Assembly (NCBI GenBank): GCA_900155495.1
Contig: FTLJ01001226.1
Location: 1-14,293 of the forward strand
Direction: 5' to 3'
DNA from: Porogramme epimiltina
Taxonomy: Eukaryota; Basidiomycota; Agaricomycetes; Polyporales; Polyporaceae
Length of the DNA stretch: 14,293 nucleotides
Shown here: positions 8,503 through 14,293 of the stretch, piece by piece
Layout: each line of letters starts with the position of its first letter
Position numbering within the stretch: position 1 is the stretch's first letter
The notes under the pieces: model-generated
Database searches by the model: none
Seen by the model: the letters and a program-made list of their open reading frames with translations, nothing else
Told to the model about the DNA's origin: nothing
Position numbers and translations under genes: made by a program

Positions 8503-9498
8503 GCGGGATCACCACCACGTCGCGGCGCCCCAGCTCGGCCCACGACATCGCCGCGCGCAGTAATAGGACGGCGTCCCCGCGGGAGACCGCGGCCACCATG
8601 TAAGTGTCCGAGCGCCGTCTGTCCCACAACTCGCGCTCGCCGTAAATTTGGAGGTGGAGGTAGAGGTGAGAGGTAGGGAAGCTTCGGCGGAGGCGCGCCC
8701 GGGCGAAGCGGACGCGCTGTGTCCGGAACTGTTTGGGTTCTGACGGCACCAAACGAGTCGCAGCGGGCGACAGCCCGCCCACACACGGTTGAGTCTGATC
8801 ATGTCGCGTTCAGCCTGACAGCAGCCAACAGCAGAGATCGGTTGCAGAAGTAAGTCCAAGTGCTTAACAGACCTTAGACAGGGCGAGCCTCCCCGAGCAC
8901 GTGTCATCGTTTTCAAGCTCCGATTCGAATATGGGCGCTCCTGCTTCAGCGCCTGCGCTCACCGCTCCGAGCTCATCCTCTCCGTCACGGTTCGTCGTGT
9001 CCCCGGTTCGTCGATGTGTGGTTGCAGCAATCCATGGATATCTGCACCCAGACAGGCACATCCTACCCCAATTTCTCTCGATGTCTTACAGAGAGAACTC
9101 TAGCAGCATTTGAGGTACGTCTCCGACTGCCAGCCCGATGTATTTGACACCACGCACGCGAGCTGACGGTTTCGGGTCTTGCAGTGCATATCTTACGCGG
9201 TCGGTGCATATATATCATGGCGATGCCACGCGGCTCCGGTGCATCCCATGCGAACTCCACCCAGCAGATGCGTGAAGTGCGGCTCTTACACCCTCCGCGT
9301 CGCGGTGTCTTTTGTCGCCGCGACTTCACCGGAGTGAGAGTGGCTCCCCTTAAACGAGAAATTGGCCCCGGGCCAGACTTTTATAGGCATCTCCGGGTCT
9401 TCCCGGAACTCTCTTTGCTTGATTGTGAAGCCCAGGTCGTCAACGGCAAGCAGGAACTCAGGCGGACTTATCGGCTCGAGGGTCGAGACCGATGACAT
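8498..9498 (-). CDS. Unidentified protein gene, multi-exon, model partly unresolved
   Basis: I do not recognise this protein. A likely first exon starts at ATG 9498, the first ATG after an in-frame TGA 18 bp upstream; it reads about 67 codons (ISPPEFLLAVDDLGFTIKQR, MPIKVWPGANFSFKG) to a donor near 9290. At the other end, three pieces join in phase: an exon ending at 9090 (GVKYIGLAVGDVPQMLLEFS), a 48-bp intron, exon 9041-8873 (YPWIAATTHRR, then acidic DGEDELGAVSAG and FESELENDDTC), a 78-bp intron with a weak GTCTGT donor, and the last exon 8794-8498 (SHLYLHLQIYGERELWDRRR, SDTYMVAAVSR, SWAELGRRDVVVIPP, stop). The piece between about 9120 and 9290 has several possible splices; a frame with VEFAWDAPEPRGIAMIYMHR may be an extra exon. 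No signal peptide or catalytic motif is evident. Ordinary composition and phase continuity argue for a real gene; a decaying pseudogene cannot be excluded. Confidence 0.5.
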
Positions 9499-9888
9499 CA
9501 CGTGCGATATTCTTCAATCTTCAAGTCCTCCCAGGCCGTGAAAGGGGAAGCTTGGCTTGACGGACGCAGTTCCACAGCCAACCATTGAGGACGTAGTTGA
9601 GCATACACATACCGTCCTGTCTTCTGCGTCTACATGTCTCTTGATGTATTCAGACGGTCTCTTTGGTGACCATGGACCCCAAGGATCGACGCGTGCAATA
9701 GACACTGCTCTGCCATCATACAAATTCTTCCATTCCTGCCACCTGGCCTCCAGCGGGGAGCTCGAGAGTGAAGCCAGACGGGGTCGAGAGTTGCCGTACG
9801 TAAGGCCGGTGGGTCGACGACGCTCCGCGAACGAGGTGCGTCGGCGTCGGGGAGTCCGTCAAACGAACCAGGCTAACCGGCGTAATTT

Positions 9889-9921
9889 GCTCTTAGCGAG
9901 ATGGGCGCCCGATCTAAGAGC
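9889..9921. repeat. Inverted repeat with nested palindrome upstream of laccase
   Basis: GCTCTTAG (9889-9896) and CTAAGAGC (9914-9921) are perfect 8-bp inverted arms. The 17-bp spacer contains GGGCGCCC (9903-9910), itself a perfect palindrome. The element is about 440 bp upstream of the laccase start codon. Confidence 0.55.
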
Positions 9922-10038
9922 GACTCCTCTCTCTCGAAGCACAACTACCTCACTCTAAATCGACCTCATCTATACCATCACAACTCGGAAATGTACCTGT
10001 ACCTCTAGCGTTGTAGACGATGTCGCTTTCGTGGACCA

Positions 10039-10060
10039 TCGGTACCGAGACGGACATCCG
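10039..10060. promoter_or_regulatory. Two adjacent CGG inverted repeats upstream of laccase
   Basis: TCGGTACCGA (10039-10048) is a perfect palindrome holding CGG-N2-CCG, and CGG-ACAT-CCG follows at 10051-10060. CGG triplets in inverted orientation are the usual half-sites of Zn2Cys6 regulators, although N2 and N4 spacings are not the best-known classes. They lie about 300-325 bp upstream of the laccase ATG. Regulatory use is inferred. Confidence 0.35.
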
Positions 10061-10230
10061 GTTCTTAGCGAACACCCGCCAAAGAATGCACGAGACGCAC
10101 CGTTTCACCATGACGAGTCGCTTCGGCTTCGCCGCCGCACCGCCCCAGGCGGAGAGCTTCCGAGGATGCTGATGACGGTTCGTCGAGAACGCCTCGCCCC
10201 ACTTCTCCGCTAACCAACTCCAGAAGCTCG

Positions 10231-10236
10231 ATAAAA
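10231..10236 (+). promoter_or_regulatory. TATA-like box of the laccase gene
   Basis: ATAAAA within CTCGATAAAAGGATGC lies 128 bp upstream of the laccase ATG. Normal spacing would start transcription near 10262, giving a leader of about 100 nt that is pyrimidine-rich. No ATG is seen between that point and 10364. Confidence 0.6.
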
Positions 10237-10363
10237 GGATGCACGGAACCAGGCTTGTCCGCATCGGCCCCACGTTCGCCACCAGTGCTGCCCCGCCCCC
10301 CTCTGTCTTTACTCCCGCCCTCCTTTTCTTCCCTTTCCGCAGGCGCCGCCGCTCGGATTCAAC

Positions 10364-12483
10364 ATGGAGTTCAACGCACTCTTCCAGACCTTCGTCACAC
10401 TTTCTCTGTCCCTCTCCGCCCTTGCGGCTATAGGTCCCATCACGGACCTTGTCGTGCTGGACGCAAACGTCTCTCCGGACGGGTACGAGCGTGCAGCCGT
10501 CCTCGCGGGGGGCACCTTCCCCGGCCCCCTCATCGCCGGCCAGAAGGGCGACAACTTCCAGATCAACGTGATCGACCAACTTACCAATCACACAATGCTG
10601 AAGACCACCAGCATGGTGAGCAGCGCCGTACTATCATGTGCCCTAGGGTCGTTTGCTCAATTGATTCCTAGCACTGGCACGGCATTACCCAGAAGCGCAC
10701 GAATTGGGCTGATGGGGCGGCATCTGTGAACCAATGTCCCATCGCGCCCGGACACTCTTTCCTGTACAACTTCGATGTCCCCGACCAGGCCGGTGAGACT
10801 TTCGAACGTTCTAACCATGTTTGCGACTCACATGATCCCGTGCAGGTACATTTTGGTACCACAGCCATCTCTCGACGCAGTATTGCGATGGATTGAGAGG
10901 TCCGATGGTTGTTTACGACCCTCAGGACCCACACGCCAGTCTTTACGACTTTGACAACGGTGAGCTTCCTATTCCTTCGCAACGGAACTTCATCTTGACT
11001 ATTCCCCTCCGAAGACGACACAATCATCACGCTGGCCGACTGGTATCATGTGGCGATGAAACTCGGGCCTAAAATCCAGTGCGTAACCCGTCATACTCAC
11101 ATTGACCGTTGTTGGACCTTATCTCCCACAACAGCAGAGGCGGAGATTCCACCCTCATCAACGGCCTCGGCCGGTCCTCCTCAACACCGACCGCCTCCCT
11201 CGCAGTCATCACCGTCGTCCCCGGCGCGCGGTACCGCTTCCGCCTGATCTCGCTCTCCTGCGACCCCTGGTACACCTTCAGCATCGACCAGCACAACCTG
11301 ACGATCATCGAGGCCGACGCCGTCAACACGCAGCCCCACACCGTCGACTCGCTCCCGATCTTCGCGGGCCAGCGCTACTCCTTCGTCCTCGAGGCGGACC
11401 AGGCCGTCGACAACTATTGGATCCGCGCGAACCCGAGCGCGGGCACCGTCGGCTTCGAGGGCGGGCTCAACTCGGCTATCTTGCGGTACGTCGGCGCGCC
11501 CCCGGTGGAGCCGACGACGAATGCCACGACCTCGACGATGGCGTTGAACGAGGCGGATCTGCGCACGCTTGATTCCATGCCTGCGGTAAGTCTCGCATGC
11601 TTCAAATGCACAAATTGAGACTCACATGCACCCTAGCCTGGTGAACCCGTCGCGGGAGGCGTCGACAAAGCCATCAACCTGGCCTTCAGCTTCGTAAGCC
11701 CCCCCTCACCACCCCCTCGCAGACGCCAACTGACGCCCCGCACGCAGAACGGGTCCAACTTCTTCATCAACGGCGCGACCTTCGTCCCGCCCAGCGTGCC
11801 CGTGCTCCTGCAGATCATGAGCGGCGCGCAGTCCGCGACGGACCTCCTCCCCGCGGGCGACGTCATCGCCCTCCCCCCCAACGCGACCATCGAGCTCTCC
11901 ATGCCCGCCGCCGCGAACGCGCCCGGCGCCCCGCACCCGTTCCACCTGCACGGGGTAAGCCCCCGCCCTTCTCCCTTCTCTCTCCTCCCTCCTCCCTCCC
12001 TCCTCCCTTCTCCCTCCTGCCTGCTGCGCTCGAGTAGTCGCCCAGTAGCTGACCAGCACGCCGCACCCGCAGCACACGTTCGCCGTCGTGCGCAGCGCGG
12101 GGAGCGCCGAGTACAACTACGCCAACCCGATCTGGCGCGACGTCGTCAACAGCGGCACCGTCCAGGACGGGGACAACGTCACCATCCGCTTCAGGGTGAG
12201 CACCCCTTCTGTTATATTCCCGTGAAGTCGGCGCACCAACATGGGTACGCTCTAGACGGACAACCCGGGGCCGTGGTTCCTCCACTGCCACATCGACTTC
12301 CACCTCGAGGCCGGTTTCGCCGTCGTGATGGCGGAGGACATCCCCGACACGGCAGCCCAGAACCCTGTCCCCCGTAAGTGCATTGCTGTTCGGAGTGTTT
12401 CTGCGATTGCTGATGCGTTGGTTACAGAGGCCTGGTCGGACCTCTGCCCCATCTACGATGCGCTCTCAGAGGACGATTTGTAG
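10364..12483 (+). CDS. lcc: Secreted laccase (multicopper oxidase), ten exons, 520 aa
   Basis: Exons: 10364-10615, 10672-10792, 10846-10959, 11015-11078, 11135-11585, 11637-11693, 11748-11954, 12073-12195, 12256-12373 and 12428-12483. They total 1563 bp, or 520 residues plus stop. Laccase oxidises phenols at a type 1 copper and reduces O2 to water at a trinuclear cluster. A signal peptide ends at ALA (19-21), leaving a 499-residue mature enzyme starting AIGPITDL. Copper ligands by mature number are H64/H66 (HWHG), H109/H111 (WYHSH), H395/H398/H400 (HPFHLHGH), H452/C453/H454 and H458 ([12 protein letters not shown]); the axial position is F463, the pattern of high-potential laccases. Disulphide cysteines C85-C488 and C117-C205 and substrate-pocket D206 are also at standard positions. 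Six N-glycosylation sequons are visible, including mature N54. Introns are 50-118 bp. The L1 loop is unusual (see findings). Exon 5 has a tandem CAGCAG acceptor; the upstream choice preserves the family numbering. Confidence 0.97.
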
Positions 12484-13213
12484 AGAGGGAAACGCTCATT
12501 CAAGGTTCCTACTACCACATTCGTTTCGCGGACATACTATCACAGGACTTGGAACTCGGTATTTTCGTAATTATCTCTCCCTGGTAGTAGTAGTAGTATG
12601 TGGGAAGGCTAGTACTATCACCGTAGTTGTAACATACACATCCGAATAATGGACATCGTGCGCTCTCGAGTTACGGTTTGTGATATGACGCTTGATATCC
12701 CGACATGTGTCCCGGTAAATGACCTCAGATGAGCGCCCTCAGAAGGCGGCCTTACATTATGTATGAGTAACGATATGTGTGTATGCGGGATCCGCCGTCT
12801 TATATTATATGTGGAACCCTGTCTCCGATGCCCCTTGAGTACCTCATCGCTTTGGGACCGGGGACAAGAGAACTCGGCGGTAAGACCCATCGGACTACCG
12901 GCCCTTCAAAACCCACGTTCCACCCAAGTGCATCGGCACGTGCACACACACGAGCCGCCGCGGGAGCTCCAAAGGGTGGGGGGGACAGCACGGGGAGCCC
13001 CCCCCCCTCCATCCGCACGCGCGCGGAGCCTCGACACCGACAGCGGCGCGTGACCAGCCAGCGGCGACGCGGAGAAGCCGCGGCAGGCTCGCAACAGGAC
13101 GACACATGTCTCCATGCCAGGTGCCTACGATCCCCGTCACTAGCCATAAGCAGAGAGACGGCAAGCCTCAGAGTCAGGGGTGGGACGCGCGGGCGGTCGT
13201 CTCGGGGAACACG

Positions 13214-13241
13214 CCCCTCGAGGGGAAGGAGGGGGGGGGGG
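13214..13241. repeat. Perfect palindrome followed by an 11-base G run
   Basis: CCCCTCGAGGGG (13214-13225) is a perfect 12-bp palindrome. It is followed at 13231-13241 by eleven consecutive G residues. Both may simply reflect the local base composition. Confidence 0.6.
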
Positions 13242-13670
13242 CTCCGCGGCGCCCCTGGACCCCCCGGCCACCTGCGACGCTGCGGTGGACAGTGGCCGCG
13301 ACGGCGTTGGGCAAGGGCTGCAGCAGCGCACGCCTGCGCCCGACCGAAGCACTTGGAAGAAAGTAGAACACCGGGAAGGCTCGGCCACACGCAGGCGACA
13401 CATCCATGACGCTCCTCGCCAGCGGGCTGGTTCTGGGGCTGGCCGTACGGGGCAGGCGTGCCCGCGGCGTGGGACGCTCCCCCTCAGCTCGGCGTTCAAC
13501 GACGTCGCCGCAGCCCTCCACCGCCTGCCCCTCGCCCCTCCCCTGACCTCCCCACCGCTCGAGCGCCCAGCGCCAGACGCGGGGCGTGGGGCCCGAGCCG
13601 CGTCCTGGCGCACACGGGCTCGATGGAAGGCTCGAGCGGGTTCCATCCGCCACCCGCCCGCGCACGCACG

Positions 13671-13690
13671 CCCTCCCTCCCTCCCTCCCT
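13671..13690. repeat. (CCCT)n microsatellite, five units
   Basis: CCCT is repeated five times in a row, followed by an ACGC/CGCG-rich run at about 13711-13730. This is ordinary low-complexity sequence, useful only as a potential marker. Confidence 0.8.
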
Positions 13691-14177
13691 ACTCACCTAT
13701 TGAACGCCGCACGCACGCACGCGCGCGTGCCCGCCCGCGCGAGTTCCGAGCCCCGACCGCCCGTGCGCCCCCGCGCGTCCCGTGTGCGCGGCGTGCCCCC
13801 TCAACCTGCGCCGTGCGCAGCGCGAGCCCTCCCCTCGCTGACCAACGTGAACCTTGCTCTTGAGCGCGGGGAGGTTTGTGGCGCGGGTCTCGCGGGGGCA
13901 CCCCGCGCCAGCTGCGGTCTCGAAGACGGGGGCGAGGGGGGGCAGGTGACGCCTGCACCCTGGCTGTATGCGTATTCGGGATACGGGACGCTGCGCGCGG
14001 ACGGGACGCGCGCCCTCCCTCCTGATCAGCGCGCGCGCCTCCACCCGCAATATTTTAGTGAGCGAGCGAGGGAACACCCATCGATCGAAGCCGCGCCGGA
14101 CGCGAAGGCCCCCGCCCGCCTTCTTGCTTCCCTTTCACTTTGGCTCCGCACGCCGCGCCCACGACGTCGACGCGCGA

Positions 14178-14223
14178 ACGGGAAGGCGAACGGGAACAGG
14201 AAGGGGAAGGGGAAGGGGGGGAG
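14178..14223. repeat. Purine-rich GGGAA/GGGGAA tract
   Basis: Imperfect copies of GGGAA and GGGGAA (as in GGAAGGGGAAGGGGAAGG) make an almost pure purine tract about 45 bases long near the right edge. Strand asymmetry of this kind can form triplex or quadruplex structures and is common in promoter flanks, but nothing here shows a function. Confidence 0.5.
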
Positions 14224-14293
14224 ACGGCGGGGGGAGTGGGAGCGTGGGCGGGGGCCGGGCGGCGCATGTGAGCGGGGGTGCGCGGGCGGGCGG

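Larger units (their letters stand above)
9499..10363. promoter_or_regulatory. Divergent upstream region of the unidentified gene and the laccase
   Basis: This 865-bp stretch separates the two start codons. A CACGTG E-box (9499-9504) abuts the start of the minus-strand gene. A TGCACGC on the minus strand (9691-9697) fits the TGCRCNC metal-response consensus reported for laccase promoters, but a single copy this far away is weak evidence. Palindromic elements lie at 9889-9921 and 10039-10060. The final 100 bp before the laccase ATG is pyrimidine-rich, as in many fungal core promoters. Confidence 0.5.
12484..14293. other. Laccase 3' flank and GC-rich region with no supported gene
   Basis: The first 350 bp or so is comparatively AT-rich and should hold the laccase 3' untranslated region and transcript end; it includes a (GTA)5 run at 12584-12598. 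From about 12950 the sequence becomes very GC-rich with short runs and simple repeats. Long open frames occur on both strands, but their products are Arg/Pro/Ala-rich, overlap one another in several frames and show no recognisable motif, as expected in GC-rich DNA where stops are rare. The right end may be the upstream region of a gene outside the window. Confidence 0.5.

Noticed and set aside
9380..9390. TATAAAAG on the minus strand
   Set aside because: It lies inside the first exon of the unidentified gene, where it encodes part of MPIKVW; likely coincidental.
9950..10591. 213-codon minus-strand open frame overlapping the laccase start
   Set aside because: It begins inside laccase exon 1 antisense and covers the laccase promoter; no domain and no support. 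The stretch within exon 1 is a shadow of the coding strand.
13711..13741. CG-rich alternating run as a Z-DNA or origin element
   Set aside because: Only a short imperfect run in generally GC-rich sequence; nothing distinguishes it from background.
12777..13863. Overlapping plus- and minus-strand ORFs of 160-230 codons downstream of laccase
   Set aside because: Arg/Pro/Ala-rich in every frame, overlapping each other, with no recognisable motif; typical of GC-rich non-coding sequence.

Overview
The window looks like nuclear DNA of a filamentous basidiomycete, most likely a wood-decay agaricomycete. It is GC-rich. Its genes are cut by many short GT-AG introns, mostly about 50-80 bp. It carries a secreted laccase whose copper ligands and cysteines fall at the numbering of white-rot laccases such as Trametes versicolor, and a binuclear zinc-cluster transcription factor of fungal type. 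No rRNA, tRNA, CRISPR array or complete transposon was recognised. The gene models were spliced by eye; where the reading phase closes exactly, this is stated.

Layout, left to right. (1) The 5' part of a minus-strand gene for a probable membrane protein runs off the left edge (1-582). (2) About 0.83 kb has no recognised gene. (3) A minus-strand gene for an HCNGP/SAP30BP-family protein (1410-2793) has five exons. (4) A 306-bp divergent promoter region follows. (5) A plus-strand gene for a 969-residue Zn2Cys6 transcription factor (3100-7475) has nine exons. Its first intron is 940 bp and falls inside a zinc-ligand cysteine codon. (6) About 1 kb of convergent intergenic DNA follows. (7) An unidentified minus-strand gene (about 8498-9498) is only partly resolved. 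(8) About 0.87 kb of divergent upstream DNA contains palindromes. (9) A plus-strand laccase gene (10364-12483) has ten exons and encodes 520 residues with all copper ligands. (10) About 1.8 kb of 3' flank is GC-rich with simple repeats and no gene that I can support.

Functionally, the laccase is a secreted multicopper oxidase of phenol or lignin oxidation. The zinc-cluster factor is a nuclear regulator of unknown target. The HCNGP protein is a nuclear housekeeping factor linked to transcription and splicing. The sequence does not prove that these genes act together. The zinc-cluster gene and the laccase are separated by only one small gene, and CGG inverted repeats (the half-site class bound by this factor type) occur in the factor's own first intron and upstream of the laccase. 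That suggests a testable link. I see no clearly new multi-gene system. The best leads are the oversized intron with its perfect CGG-N6-CCG palindrome, the unidentified gene between regulator and laccase, and the divergent L1 loop of the laccase.
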